This document shows positions 7,850-18,400 of a DNA stretch of 64,000 nucleotides, in pieces (within the stretch, counting starts at the first letter, position 1; the number at the start of each line of letters is the position of its first letter). Source of the stretch: Pontibacter mucosus (lineage in GTDB: Bacteria; Bacteroidota; Bacteroidia; Cytophagales; Hymenobacteraceae). The stretch spans positions 186,001 to 250,000 of the forward strand of contig NZ_QBKI01000003.1 in the NCBI RefSeq assembly GCF_003054055.1, read 5' to 3'. The notes below the pieces were generated by a model. The model ran no database searches. It saw only the letters and a list, made by a program, of their open reading frames with translations, and was not told the DNA's origin. The position numbers were made by a program, and so were the translations under genes.

Positions 7850-8568
7850 TGGAAATTATCCCTGCCATAGACATAATCGGCGGCCAGTGCGTGCGTCTGA
7901 CCGAGGGCGACTTCGCGCAGCAAACCACCTACGACAGCAACCCGCTGGAGGTAGCCAAGCGTTTTGAAGCCAGTGGCATCAAGCGCCTGCACCTGGTAGA
8001 CCTGGACGGCGCCCGCGCCAAAAAGCCCGTTAACCTGGCCGTGCTGGAAAGTATAGCCGCCAACACCAACCTGACGATAGATTTTGGCGGCGGCCTGCAG
8101 TCGGATGAGGCGGTGAAACAGGCCTTTAACGCAGGAGCTGCGCAAATCACGGCCGGAAGTATCGCCGTGCGCGAGCCGGAAACGGTGAAATGCTGGCTAT
8201 TAAAGTATGGGGCTGAGAAAATCATCATCGGGGCGGATTTTAAAGGCACCAACATTGCCATTTCCGCCTGGACCGAGGAGAGTAAATACCCCTTGCAGGA
8301 CTTCATTTCCGGCTACGTGCAGACAGGTGCGAAGCTGTTTATCTGTACCGACGTGAGCAAGGACGGTAAACTTCAGGGCCCGTCCCTCAACACCTATCGT
8401 CACCTGAAGCTCACCTTGCCGGAAGCCGGGATTATTGCCAGCGGCGGCGTAACAACCATAGAAGACCTGGAGCAGCTGCAGGAAATCGGCGTAAAAGGAG
8501 CCATTATTGGCAAAGCCATTTACGAGGGCACCATTCAATTAAAAGACTTAGTGCGATTCTTATGTTAA
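7846..8568 (+). CDS. hisA: ProFAR isomerase (HisA)
   Basis: Isomerises ProFAR to PRFAR in histidine synthesis. It has 240 residues, a TIM barrel starting [16 protein letters not shown], with the catalytic Asp at the end of strand 1 (Asp9, or Asp8 if the second of the two tandem ATGs at 7846 and 7849 is used) and the phosphate-binding loops GGGLQ and ASGGV. Either start overlaps the hisH stop, so the two genes are translationally coupled. It also overlaps hisF by seven bases. Confidence 0.96.
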   Translation: MMEIIPAIDIIGGQCVRLTEGDFAQQTTYDSNPLEVAKRFEASGIKRLHLVDLDGARAKKPVNLAVLESIAANTNLTIDFGGGLQSDEAVKQAFNAGAAQITAGSIAVREPETVKCWLLKYGAEKIIIGADFKGTNIAISAWTEESKYPLQDFISGYVQTGAKLFICTDVSKDGKLQGPSLNTYRHLKLTLPEAGIIASGGVTTIEDLEQLQEIGVKGAIIGKAIYEGTIQLKDLVRFLC

Positions 8569-9320
8569 CCAAACGGATCATTCCCTGCCTGGATATTAAG
8601 GACGGCCGCACCGTAAAAGGGGTGCAGTTCGAGAACATCCGCGACGCTGGCGACCCGGTGGAGCTGGCCAAATGGTATGCCGAGCAAGGTGCCGACGAAC
8701 TCGTATTCCTCGACATCACTGCCACCAACGAAGGGCGTAAAACCTTTGCCCAACTTGTGCGCGAGATTGCCCGACACATCGACATTCCGTTTACCGTGGG
8801 TGGTGGCATTAGTTCGGTAGCCGATGTAGAGGTGCTGCTGCAGAACGGAGCCGACAAGGTTTCCGTGAACTCCTCGGCCATTAAAAATCCGCAGTTGGTG
8901 GAAGAGCTTGCCAGGCACTTCGGCAGCCAATGCGTTACCGTGGCCATCGACACCAAGTATAAAGAGGAGACCGGTTGGAAAGTATACACCCGCGCCGGAA
9001 CCATTGAAACCGAGTATAAAACGGTGGCCTGGGCAAAGCAGGTAGTGGAATTAGGAGCCGGCGAGCTATTACTGACAAGTATGAACAACGACGGCACCAA
9101 AGCGGGCTTTGCCTTGGATATTACCAGAGAGGTGGCCCAGGCCGTTTCCGTTCCGGTAATCGCTTCGGGTGGTGCCGGAAGTATTGATCACTTTGCCGAT
9201 GCCTTTCTGAAAGCCCATGCCGATGCTGCGCTGGCTGCCAGTCTGTTTCACTTCCGCGAGCTGGCCATCCCTGACCTGAAGCAATACCTGAAAGCCCAAG
9301 GCGTGGCGGTGCGGGTATAA
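8562..9320 (+). CDS. hisF: Imidazole glycerol phosphate synthase, cyclase subunit
   Basis: Uses ammonia from HisH to convert PRFAR to imidazole glycerol phosphate and AICAR. It has 252 residues and begins [20 protein letters not shown] with catalytic Asp11; VAIDTK carries the second catalytic Asp, and GGGIS and ASGGAG bind phosphate. The last his gene, hisIE, is separated from it by a 232-base gap that contains a large palindrome. Confidence 0.97.
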   Translation: MLTKRIIPCLDIKDGRTVKGVQFENIRDAGDPVELAKWYAEQGADELVFLDITATNEGRKTFAQLVREIARHIDIPFTVGGGISSVADVEVLLQNGADKVSVNSSAIKNPQLVEELARHFGSQCVTVAIDTKYKEETGWKVYTRAGTIETEYKTVAWAKQVVELGAGELLLTSMNNDGTKAGFALDITREVAQAVSVPVIASGGAGSIDHFADAFLKAHADAALAASLFHFRELAIPDLKQYLKAQGVAVRV

Positions 9321-9324
9321 TTTT

Positions 9325-9356
9325 GAATGAGTGGATGAGTGCATGAGTGAATTAAT
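9325..9356. repeat. GAATGAGTG word repeat after hisF
   Basis: A run of GAATGAGTGGATGAGTG-type words directly after the hisF stop, ending in GAATTAAT. The reverse-complement form of the same run (ATTCACTCACCCACTCATTC, ending AATTAATT) lies just before miaE at about 63081-63118. Confidence 0.55.
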
Positions 9357-9385
9357 GCACCTACCACTGACTCCGGAATTTTTCT

Positions 9386-9471
9386 GGTGACTACGGGTGT
9401 GGGTGAGTCTCCAGACTCGCTTGTATAAGTTTAAAAGCGAGTCTGGAGACTCGCACGCACGAAGCGTCACC
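9386..9471. repeat. Large REP-like palindrome between hisF and hisIE
   Basis: GAGTCTCCAGACTCGCTT (9405-9422) pairs perfectly over 18 bp with AAGCGAGTCTGGAGACTC (9435-9452), and each arm contains its own inner palindrome GAGTCT/AGACTC. An outer pair, GGTGAC (9386-9391) and GTCACC (9466-9471), encloses it. It has no T-run and lies within the his operon, so it is best read as an extragenic palindromic repeat that may shape mRNA stability. Confidence 0.7.
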
Positions 9472-9552
9472 GGCTGGATGCCGGCGCCAGGTATTTATAC
9501 TTTCTACCTCTCAACTCTTAACTCATAACTTTTAACTCTAAACTTTCACGAA

Positions 9553-10161
9553 GTGAACTTAGATTTCGATAAAGCCGGTGGACTGGTGCCCGCCGTGATA
9601 CAGGATAATACAACCGGCCAGGTGCTGATGCTGGGCTACATGAACCAGGAAGCGCTGGATCAAACCAAGCAGGAGGGGGTGGTAACGTTTTTCTCCCGCT
9701 CCAAAAACCGCCTCTGGACTAAAGGCGAAACATCCGGAAATACCTTACAGGTAATAAGTATAGCCCAGGACTGTGACGCTGATTCGCTGCTCATTAAAGT
9801 AAAGCCAAACGGCCCCACCTGCCATACCGGTAGCACCAGCTGCTTCGGGGAGGAGGAAGCAGCTAATCGAACGAAGGCGATTCAGTTTATCGCGCAGCTG
9901 GAGCAGGTGATTCAGGAGCGTAAGGCCAATCCAGTGGAAGGCTCTTATACGAACTTCCTGTTTGATAAGGGCGTGAACAAAATCGCCCAGAAAGTAGGGG
10001 AGGAAGCCGTGGAAACGGTGATTGATGCAGTGGCTGGTAAACTGGATACAATGAAAGGCGAAGCGGCTGATCTGATTTACCACCTGCTCGTTTTGCTGGC
10101 AGCCACCGGTCTGGAGCTGAAAGATGTGGTAGCTGTGCTGCAGGAGCGCCACCAGAAGTAG
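9553..10161 (+). CDS. hisIE: Bifunctional phosphoribosyl-AMP cyclohydrolase / phosphoribosyl-ATP pyrophosphatase
   Basis: Carries out steps two and three of histidine synthesis. It has 202 residues: an N-terminal HisI domain (about 1-110) with SRSKNRLWTKGETSG and zinc-ligand cysteines in TCHTGSTSCF, then a HisE domain with KGVNKIAQKVGEEAVETVIDA. The start is the GTG at 9553; the frame upstream has no better codon and the HisI domain begins at once. It closes the hisH-A-F-IE cluster, after a palindrome and AACTCTTAACTC words. Confidence 0.96.
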   Translation: MNLDFDKAGGLVPAVIQDNTTGQVLMLGYMNQEALDQTKQEGVVTFFSRSKNRLWTKGETSGNTLQVISIAQDCDADSLLIKVKPNGPTCHTGSTSCFGEEEAANRTKAIQFIAQLEQVIQERKANPVEGSYTNFLFDKGVNKIAQKVGEEAVETVIDAVAGKLDTMKGEAADLIYHLLVLLAATGLELKDVVAVLQERHQK

Positions 10162-10220
10162 CAGATTAGCCGATAAGGCAACCCTGTCAGCTGTTCTATA
10201 CTTTTTGGCAGAGCTATACT

Positions 10221-11087
10221 TTATGTTGCCGTAACAAAATCCCGGACGGCATCTGCTACTTCGCCGCCGCGCTCCTCCTGCACAAGATGGCCAGCCTTAT
10301 ACCTGATGGTTTTGGCTTCCGGGAACTCCTGCTGCCATTTGTCCAGGAAATGGACAGGCAGTAGTTTGTCTTTCTCGCCCCACAGGAAAAGCTTATTTAT
10401 ACTTTTCAACTTGTCGCGCTGCTGCCACAGCTCGCTAAAGTATGGGTTTGATTCGTGCAGGGCTCTGGCAAAGACCCAGGTTCCCATGCGGCGGGAAGCA
10501 GAGGAGAGGGGCTTTTGGTAGTGCAGCTTGATGTCTTTGGTCAGGTGTTTGCCCTCGTGGTAGCCCTGCGGCAGCAAGACATTAGCCGAGAAGCCTAGCT
10601 GCAAGTATAAAAACCGGCCAATACCACCGGCCATAAACCGGCTTATCTTCATAATCTTTGCTTCCTCCTCCAGGCTCCACATCCAGGTGTTCAGGATAAC
10701 GAGGTTTTTTACATTCTCCGGGTGGCGCAATGCATAGCGTAAACCTATCGGTCCTCCAAAGTCATGCACTACCAGCGTGATGTTCTTCAACTGCAAGTGT
10801 TCTATGAGCTGCTCCAGGTTATCGGCGTGTGCCTCAGGAGTATAAGAAAAGTCAGCCGGCTTTTCAGAAAGTCCAAAGCCCAGATGGTCCGGGGCGATGC
10901 AACGGAAGTTCCGGCTTAAGGCCTTAATCTGCTGTCGCCACAAAAACGACCAGGTGGGCGTGCCGTGCACAAACACGATGGGCGCTCCTGTCCCTTCATC
11001 CACGTAGTGCATCGTACCGCCGCTAACTTCATAAGTATGGGGTGCGAAAGGATAGAGCAAACGGTCGAGCCACTTCGGAGATTTCAT
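10221..11087 (-). CDS. Alpha/beta hydrolase, haloalkane dehalogenase-like
   Basis: A 288-residue alpha/beta hydrolase, probably cytoplasmic. The nucleophile elbow reads VVHDFGGPIG with aspartate (Asp109) instead of serine, the hallmark of haloalkane dehalogenases and some epoxide hydrolases. HGTPTWSFLWR (residues 41-51) supplies the oxyanion hole, and its Trp50 is in the position of a halide-binding residue. The tryptophans in NTWMW and the final His in AGHLVQEE fit the same group. Whether it really dehalogenates is unknown; an esterase or epoxide hydrolase role is possible. Convergent with hisIE; no clear terminator was seen in the 59 bases between them. Confidence 0.85.
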   Translation of the reverse strand: MKSPKWLDRLLYPFAPHTYEVSGGTMHYVDEGTGAPIVFVHGTPTWSFLWRQQIKALSRNFRCIAPDHLGFGLSEKPADFSYTPEAHADNLEQLIEHLQLKNITLVVHDFGGPIGLRYALRHPENVKNLVILNTWMWSLEEEAKIMKISRFMAGGIGRFLYLQLGFSANVLLPQGYHEGKHLTKDIKLHYQKPLSSASRRMGTWVFARALHESNPYFSELWQQRDKLKSINKLFLWGEKDKLLPVHFLDKWQQEFPEAKTIRYKAGHLVQEERGGEVADAVRDFVTAT

Positions 11088-11263
11088 AGTTCTGCTTTTC
11101 GGTGGATGGGCAATGAAGTATAAATATAGACGAAACTTGCTATACGATCACAAACGGTAGCCGGCGGACCAGCAAAATTATACCTGGGTTTATACTTTGG
11201 CCAAGGAGTATACAAAGCGCTCCGGTAAAAATTCACGTATGGTAGTCTAAACCATACTTCCGC

Positions 11264-12937
11264 ATGTACGACATCCGCACCGAAAAATCTCCCAAGGTAC
11301 ATAAATGGCTTAAAGTGGCCGCCTGGGTAACAGGAGCAGCGCTTATACTTTTCGTAGGATTATTCTTTTTCACCATCTGGCTGGAACAGAAGGTAGAGCG
11401 CCTGGTGACTGAACAGTCTAAGGGAGTCTATAAACTGCAACTGCATGGGCTGAAGTTATCCCCCTTTCTGGGAAATTTAGCCGCGGACAGTGTGCACTTG
11501 CAACCTGATTATACTAAATGGAAGGAGTTGAGCCAACAGGGACAGGAGGTTCCCCGTGTACTGCTCGACCTGCGCACCGGACCGGTAAACCTCCGTGACC
11601 TAAGTCATATAAAGGCCCTGTTTGAGCGGCAGGTGCAGCTGGCGGAGCTGGAAGTGCAGAAGCCCATTTTGCTGCTGTCGGTGATGCGGCCTGATACCAC
11701 TACCTCACATCTGGCTCTGCACGAAACGGCCAAAGGCTTTTTAAAGGGGCTGACCATCGGAAACATCAAAGTACAGCAGGCGAGTATGTTCTACCGCCGT
11801 GGAGCAACAAACGACACCCTTTCCTCGGTGCGCGACTTTCAGCTTGCTGTTGATGACTTCAGGCTGGATAGCGCTTCTTTTGCGGCAAAAGACAGGGCCT
11901 ACTATGCGAAAATGCATAAACTAGCGGCTGCCAGTACACACCTGCTGCTCCCCGACGAACTTTACAAACTTAGCACAGATTCACTCCACATCGATACACA
12001 ATCCGGAGAGGTGCTGCTGCAACAGCTTAAGATTACGCCGCTGGCTGAACCGGCAGCTATGGCACGCGCCAAAGGGGAGGCCGTCACACACCAGGAAGCT
12101 GCGGCGGAACTTATAGCGCTAAGGGGAGTGGATTTTGGGGAACACTCCCGCACAAACGAAGTACATATCAAGCACGTGCTGCTGCAAACGCCTACTCTGA
12201 ATGCCTTTAAGGACAAGCAGAACTTCCGGGACAAGGGTACCAAAAAACTGCCGCATGAGATGGCGCAAAGTATAAAGACCCCATTCCGGCTAGACTCTGT
12301 GGAACTGAAAAGCGGGTACATCCGCTACGCCGAACTGGCGCCGGAGGCTGAGGAGCGGGGGCACATTGCCTTTCACCATATCAACGCGCTGATTACCAAT
12401 CTGTCTAACATGCCGGAGCAGGTAACAATCAAGAAGCCTGCGGTTATTCAGGCTAAAACCAGGGTAATGGACCGGGCGGATCTGGATGTAACCATTCGTT
12501 TGCCGTTGCTGCACGATGCGGGTTACCACACCATTGAGGGCACTATTGGAGAGACAAATCTGCAGCTCCTGAATCCGATCCTGATCCCCACGTCGTTTGT
12601 GAAGCTGGAAAGCGGGCAGGTGCGGAGCGGTAAATTCAGGGCAGAACTTAACCAAGCTGCAGCTAACGGAAGCATGACGCTGCACTACCATAACTTAAAG
12701 GTGGAGCTGTTAAGTAAAGATGCAGATAAAGACCAGAGCCTCGGGAAGAAAGTGCTCTCAAAACTGGCCAACAAAGTGGCTATAAAGGAAAGCAACCCAA
12801 GCAAAGGGGAAGAGCCGCGCGTCGGGGAAATTTCTGTTTCCCGCGACCCGCAGAAGTCGATTTTTAACTATTGGAAAGAGTGCCTGAGCAGCGGGTTCTT
12901 GTCGAGTATGGGTTTGGATGGTATGGCTGAGAAATAG
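11264..12937 (+). CDS. AsmA-like membrane-anchored protein of unknown function
   Basis: 557 residues with one N-terminal transmembrane segment (about residues 21-44, WVTGAALILFVGLFFFTIWL) followed by a large periplasmic region. Short strands of the type LADSVHLQPD, VRDFQLAVDDFRLDSASF and VELKSGYIRYAEL recur, as in AsmA / DUF748 proteins, which form long beta-taco bridges or act in outer-membrane biogenesis. The family call rests on general pattern, not on a catalytic motif. The gene stands alone between two minus-strand genes and ends 19 bases from the 3' end of alr. Confidence 0.55.
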   Translation: MYDIRTEKSPKVHKWLKVAAWVTGAALILFVGLFFFTIWLEQKVERLVTEQSKGVYKLQLHGLKLSPFLGNLAADSVHLQPDYTKWKELSQQGQEVPRVLLDLRTGPVNLRDLSHIKALFERQVQLAELEVQKPILLLSVMRPDTTTSHLALHETAKGFLKGLTIGNIKVQQASMFYRRGATNDTLSSVRDFQLAVDDFRLDSASFAAKDRAYYAKMHKLAAASTHLLLPDELYKLSTDSLHIDTQSGEVLLQQLKITPLAEPAAMARAKGEAVTHQEAAAELIALRGVDFGEHSRTNEVHIKHVLLQTPTLNAFKDKQNFRDKGTKKLPHEMAQSIKTPFRLDSVELKSGYIRYAELAPEAEERGHIAFHHINALITNLSNMPEQVTIKKPAVIQAKTRVMDRADLDVTIRLPLLHDAGYHTIEGTIGETNLQLLNPILIPTSFVKLESGQVRSGKFRAELNQAAANGSMTLHYHNLKVELLSKDADKDQSLGKKVLSKLANKVAIKESNPSKGEEPRVGEISVSRDPQKSIFNYWKECLSSGFLSSMGLDGMAEK

Positions 12938-12956
12938 CTTTAAGTATAGAAGTATA

Positions 12957-14108
12957 TTACTCTATCACGCAGCGGGGTATATTCAGCGGCAGGCGCGTGA
13001 GTAACTCATAGTTCAGCTGCGTGCTAAGCTCCCCAAATGAGGCCACGGTTATACTTTCCTCGCCCTGTTTGCCCAGCAACACCACTTCGTCGTCTTTCCC
13101 CACATCCGGTATGTCCGTTACGTCTACCATCATCACGTTCATGTTCACGGTGCCTACCACGGCCGCGCGTGTACCCCTTACCAATACCTGCCCCTGGTTA
13201 CTAAGGGAACGGCTGTAGCCCCAGGCATACCCCACGGGCACGATGGCTAAAACCATATCGCGCGGCGCCTGAAACGAGGTGCCGTAGCCAATGTACTCAC
13301 CTTTCGGCACGCTTTTAAGGCTCATGATGCGGCTTTTCCAGTTAACGAGGCGCTGCAGCGGGTCTTTTTTCTCCTCCTGCTGGCTGATGTACCGGCTATA
13401 AGTTTCGGGGCTGGGCCAAAGACCATACTGCATGATGCCCACGCGCACCATGTCCATGCGGGTATCGGGGTAGGAGATCATGGCGGCAGAGCAAGCCGTG
13501 TGGCGTTGTCTGGGCAGGTGCCCGGCCTGTTGCAAACGTGCTACCTGCCGGTTATACTTTTGCAGCTGGCGCAGCACCCGCTCATGGTTCTGCATGCTCT
13601 CTGCGCCGGCAAAGTGGGTGCAGATGCCTTGTAATTCCAGCTCGGTTCGGTGGCTGGCGAGGAGTGTCTCTGCGCGAGCCAGCGCGGCTTTGTCGAAACC
13701 TGTGCGGTACATACCGGTCTCCAGCTCGAGGTGTATTTTGGCGCGCTTCCCCAATTTTCTGGCCATGGCCGAGGCTTCCTGCAGCCTATCCAGCTCAAAC
13801 ACAAAAAACTCCATGTCGTGCCGGATGGCCCATTCCAATTCTGGGTTGTCCAGGTAGCCCATGATCAGGATAGTGGAGGGCCGGGGGATGGATTTGAGCA
13901 GGCGGTCGGCTTCATCAGCACTAAAGACTGAGAAATGATTGATACCACAGGCCTGCGCCAGCGGGGTAAATTGCTCGATGCCATGACCGTAGGCGTTCCC
14001 TTTCACCACTGATGAAAGCAGAACGTCAGGGCCGATTTCGCTTCGGATGAAATCGATGTTGTTTTGAAGTGCTGATTTACTTATTTCGATGTAAGAGCTA
14101 TGCAGCAT
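12957..14108 (-). CDS. alr: Alanine racemase
   Basis: Makes D-alanine for peptidoglycan with pyridoxal phosphate. It has 383 residues. The PLP lysine is Lys36 in VVKGNAYGHG (most homologues have VVKANAYGHG) and the second catalytic base is Tyr275 in IGYGTSF. HLELETGMYRTGF and the carboxyl-terminal beta domain (VPVGYAWGYSR, GTVNMNVMMVDVTD) are complete. It follows an M20 amidohydrolase gene by six bases on the same strand, so the two are probably cotranscribed. Confidence 0.96.
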   Translation of the reverse strand: MLHSSYIEISKSALQNNIDFIRSEIGPDVLLSSVVKGNAYGHGIEQFTPLAQACGINHFSVFSADEADRLLKSIPRPSTILIMGYLDNPELEWAIRHDMEFFVFELDRLQEASAMARKLGKRAKIHLELETGMYRTGFDKAALARAETLLASHRTELELQGICTHFAGAESMQNHERVLRQLQKYNRQVARLQQAGHLPRQRHTACSAAMISYPDTRMDMVRVGIMQYGLWPSPETYSRYISQQEEKKDPLQRLVNWKSRIMSLKSVPKGEYIGYGTSFQAPRDMVLAIVPVGYAWGYSRSLSNQGQVLVRGTRAAVVGTVNMNVMMVDVTDIPDVGKDDEVVLLGKQGEESITVASFGELSTQLNYELLTRLPLNIPRCVIE

Positions 14109-14114
14109 AGGTTT

Positions 14115-15278
14115 TTATGGATGAAGCAGCTGCCTAGTAATTTGGTGGAACACGTTGGCTCCAGTCGATATCAGTTCATCCGGGAAGTTATAGTTGGCAT
14201 GGTGCAGTTGCGGCAGCGTTGTCCCTGCCCCGAGTCCGAAAAGGGCCCCTTTATACTTCCCTGTAAAATGCCCGAAGTCCTCCGACCACCTGAAGGGCTG
14301 TGCCGCTTCCTGCACATCTAAGCCCAGGGTTTCAGCAGCCTGCCGCACCAGTTCCACAGCCGCTCCATCATTTACGGTAGCCGGAAACTCCTCTACAAAG
14401 CTGATTTTATACTTCAGGTTATACTTCTGAGCGATGTGATGCACGTGTTCCTCCGTCAGTGTTTTCAGCTTTTGCAGATCAGCACTTAGGTAGGAGCGGA
14501 GGGTGGCCAGTACCGTGCCGTAGCCGGGGTTGGTGCCGAAGGCTACTTCCCCCAGGCGCGCGTGTACTACTGTTAGGAGCGTGAGGTCTTCAAAATGCGT
14601 TTTCTGGCGGATGAGCTCGTTAAAGGCAAGTATAATTTCGGCCATGGCCTCCCCGGGGTTTAATCCGTTCTCCGGCTCAGCTGCGTGGGAGGGGTAGCCC
14701 TGCAGTTCCACAATCATCCCTGTGGAGGCCGCAGCAAACACCTGCTCCCGCACTACTACCTGGTGCAGCGGCCAGCCAGGTAGGTTGTGCAAGGCAAACA
14801 CGTAATCGGGCTGCAAGGCCAGCAGCCGTTCGTCCTGCAGCATCTCCCAAGCACCGGCGCCTGTTTCCTCGGCCGGCTGAAAGAGCAGCAACACGCGCCC
14901 TCTGGCTGGTTTATACTTGTGCAGCAGGCTGGCTAGCCCTAAAAGTATGGCCATGTGCCCATCGTGCCCGCAGAGGTGCGCCACACCGGCAACCGCCGAA
15001 GTATAAGCCAGGTCCGGATTGTCTTCCGTGATGGGCAAGGCGTCCAGTTCAGACCTGAAAAGTATGGTTGGCCCGTTCTCCGGTGCATCGCCCTGAAAAA
15101 CTGCTACGAGTCCCTTGCCGCCCACCTGTGTAAGTATGCTGGCAGGCTCATACTGCTGCAACTGTGCTACGATTCGTGCTGCGGTGGCTTCCTCCGCGCC
15201 GGATAGTTCGGGGAATCGGTGTACTTCCCGGCGAAGTTCAATCAGTGTTTCCAGGTCGGGCAGGGGAGATATTTCCAT
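14115..15278 (-). CDS. M20 family amidohydrolase (N-acyl amino acid / peptide deacylase)
   Basis: A 387-residue metallohydrolase of the M20D group (hippurate hydrolase, N-acetyl-diaminopimelate deacetylase and similar). Metal and catalytic motifs: HLCGHDGHMA, FQPAEETGAGA and HNLPGWP. The dimerisation domain includes GYPSHAAEPENGLNP. It lies directly upstream of alr, which hints at a part in cell-wall amino acid or peptide recycling; the substrate cannot be read from sequence. No signal peptide. Confidence 0.88.
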   Translation of the reverse strand: MEISPLPDLETLIELRREVHRFPELSGAEEATAARIVAQLQQYEPASILTQVGGKGLVAVFQGDAPENGPTILFRSELDALPITEDNPDLAYTSAVAGVAHLCGHDGHMAILLGLASLLHKYKPARGRVLLLFQPAEETGAGAWEMLQDERLLALQPDYVFALHNLPGWPLHQVVVREQVFAAASTGMIVELQGYPSHAAEPENGLNPGEAMAEIILAFNELIRQKTHFEDLTLLTVVHARLGEVAFGTNPGYGTVLATLRSYLSADLQKLKTLTEEHVHHIAQKYNLKYKISFVEEFPATVNDGAAVELVRQAAETLGLDVQEAAQPFRWSEDFGHFTGKYKGALFGLGAGTTLPQLHHANYNFPDELISTGANVFHQITRQLLHP

Positions 15279-15446
15279 GTCGGTATCGTATCAGGGTAAG
15301 GAAGTTAGTAAAAGTTTGCCACACTTAGTCTTCCTGTGCCTGAAAATTTCAAAGTCGTTGGTTACTGGCTCGACGGCTTTGAAATCAACCCAAGTATAAC
15401 TATCTATTTGCAGCGCAGGCGACGTGTTTTAAGTCACCTCCGAAAG

Positions 15447-18400
15447 CTATACTTCCGCCAGCGAATCCTGCAGCTGAAGCAGCACCCGTTCCAGGATACC
15501 AGCCAGGTGGTCAACATCTGCCTTAACGGCCTCCAGGTTCTCCTGCTTTTTTGCGTTGTCCTCTATCCGGCGCACCACTTCCTTCGCGCTTTCTATTCGC
15601 AGTGTGTCGATGGTAGATTTTACCTTATGTGCCGCAGCGCTAACCCCCTGCCAATCAGCTCTGTCCCGGCATTGGAGCATTTCCTGCAGGGTAACGGGCA
15701 CTGTCTCGATAAACAGCAGCTTGGTGCGTTTGATAAAGGCTTTGTTGCCGCGCGCTATTTTCTCCAGCACCGCCAGGTCGTAGAGCTGTGCGGGATTTAT
15801 ACTTTCCATAGCCTCTGGAGTTTCAGGCAACGGGGTAGCCGCTGGTTTGCTGTTTCGAAGCAGGGCCTCTATCTTCCGGAACAGCCTGGCCTCCTCGAAA
15901 GGCTTCGAAATGTAATCGTCCATCCCTGAGGCAAGGTACTTCTCCGCGTCTCCTTTAATGGCGTTAGCCGTCATGGCCATAATCGGGGTACTGGCCTTGG
16001 CCAGATCCTTCAGTTTTCGAATGGCTTCTGTGGCGTCTGTTCCGCTCAGTTCCGGCATCTGGATGTCCATCAGGATAATATCGTACTGGTTCTTTTCCAC
16101 CAGTTCCAGCGCGTCCATTCCGTTGTAAGCGACGGTCACCTCAGCACCCCATCCTTCCAGGATAGACCTGGCCAGGAAGACGTTTACCTCATTATCCTCG
16201 GCCAGCAACACCTTTATAGGCCCTAAGCTCTTGTAATCGATTCTGTCTTCGTGTACTTCCTGGTATGCTTCTTTGGATTTAGGATAAGTTAGCACAAATT
16301 TAAAGGTGCTTCCTTTGCCTTCTCTACTCTCCACCCAGATGCGGCCGTTCTGCATCTCGATGAGCGTTTTGGAGATACTCAGGCCGAGGCCGGTTCCCCC
16401 ATACTTTCTGGTGGTGCTGGAGTAGGCCTGGCTGAAGCCCTCGAAGATGTATTCCATCTTAGAAGGCGGTATGCCGATGCCGGTATCCTCCACGGCAAAC
16501 TCTACCGTAATATGGTCTTTGGTTTCATCGAGCACTTGGCAGGAGAGGGTCACGCTGCCTTCCTGGGTAAACTTAATGGCGTTGCTCAGCAGGTTCAGGA
16601 GCACCTGGTTCAGGCGATACGGATCTCCTATTACAATAGGAGGGTGCTGGTCGTCAGGTTTATACGCATAGGCAATTTCTTTCTCCTCTGCTTTGTAGAT
16701 GAAGTTCTTGTAGGCCATTTGCACAGTTTCGCACAGGTTAAACGGAATCTGCTCCAGCTCCATCTTGCCGGACTCTATCTTGGCAATGTCCAGGATGTCG
16801 TTGATGATAACCAGCAGGTTGTCTGCCGACTGTGTGATAATATCCAGGTAGTTTTGCTGCTCGCCTGTTAGCCGCGTTTTCTTCAGCAAGCCAGCCATAC
16901 CCAGTATGCCGTTCATGGGGGTGCGGATCTCATGGCTCATATTGGCCAGGAAGTTCTCTTTCACCCGCGCCGACTCCTCTGCCGCCTCCTTGGCCTTCTT
17001 CAGCTCCCGCTCCGTGCGCAGGCGGTCCGTGATGTCCTGCGCGATTCCGATAACGTAGGGGGGCTGGTTAGGCTCCTCTACTTTATAGTTTTTGTAGTAC
17101 AGGTGGCGGGTTTCTTTTTCCTTGTTCAGGATAGGGAGGATGCCATCCACCAGTTTGGCCTGGCAAATGGCTTTCAGATAATCCTGCAAGACCTTGCTGT
17201 TGTCCTTGGAAATGAACTCGGCCAAATTATGCCCTACCATCTCCTCAGAGGTGTAGCCCAGCATTTGCAGCAAGTATGGGTTGACCGACTGTATGTTACC
17301 GCCCAGATCGTGGGTGCAGATAAAAGCCGGGCTGTAGTTAATCAGGTCGCGGTATCGTTTCTCGCTGCTCCTCAGAGCCTCATTGGCTGCGCGGCGCTGC
17401 ATTATATTGCGCACCGATGACTGTAGCCTTACCGGTTGCCCCCCTTCATCCAGGATAGGGCGTACGTTGCTCTCGACCCATATATCGGTACCGTCGTGGC
17501 GCAGGAGGCGGTGCTGCAGCGTGATGTATTGCTTGTGTTTCAGGGCCTCATAGCAGACCTGCTCTTTCAGGTATTCCAGGTCTTCCGGGTGGACCACCTC
17601 ATGCAGCTGCAGCTGCAGCATCTCCTGCTGGGTGTACCCCAGAATCTCCTCTACTGCCTTGGAAACGTAAATGTAGCTGCCATCCAGGTGGTGCAGACTT
17701 ACCATGTCTTTCGAGTTCTCGGAAAGGAGGCGGTGCAGTTCCTCACTTTCCTGCAGGCGTCTGTCTGCCAGGCGCTGCTCGGTTACGTTGTTGGAAACGC
17801 CCAGCATGTTTACGCTTCCGTCGCTGGTGATAAGGGGCTTTTTTACGGTGTTAAACCACTGCGGCTCCCCATCCGGCTGGCTATAGCACTCCTGTAGCCT
17901 TACCTCTTTCAGCTCCTGAATAACACGTAGGTCTGATTCCAGGTAGAGGCTGGCCTCTTCAAGGTATGGATGAAAGTCAGTTACTTTCTTCCCGATAAGC
18001 TCTTCCAGTGGCTTATGAAACAGCCTGGCATATTCCCGGTTGGCCATTACAAGCCTTCCTTCCGCATCTTTTACATAAATGAGGCTGGAGCTTGTGTTAA
18101 ATACCTGCCGGATCAACTCGTTTTTCTCCTTAATTTCCAGTGCCGCCTTCTTCTCCTCGGTCAGCTCGCGCACAATCGTGAGCACCTCGTTGTCATTATA
18201 CTTCAGGATTCGACCTTCGTAATAGTGCAGCCCGTCCGGAAACGCCAGCTCATACTCTATACTTTGATGATGGCCGGTTTCGATCACCTTCTGAACAAGC
18301 GATACATACCTTTCAGCCAACGCTTTTGGCAAAAGCTCCGAAACGAGCCTGCCAATCACCTTGTGTTTTGGAAATAGCAAACGTTCCTGCCGCTCGTTCT

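Noticed and set aside
15336..15929. Plus-strand frame of 197 codons across the 3' end of the hybrid kinase
   Set aside because: Most of it is antisense to the receiver and Hpt domains. The short part outside the kinase has no family resemblance.
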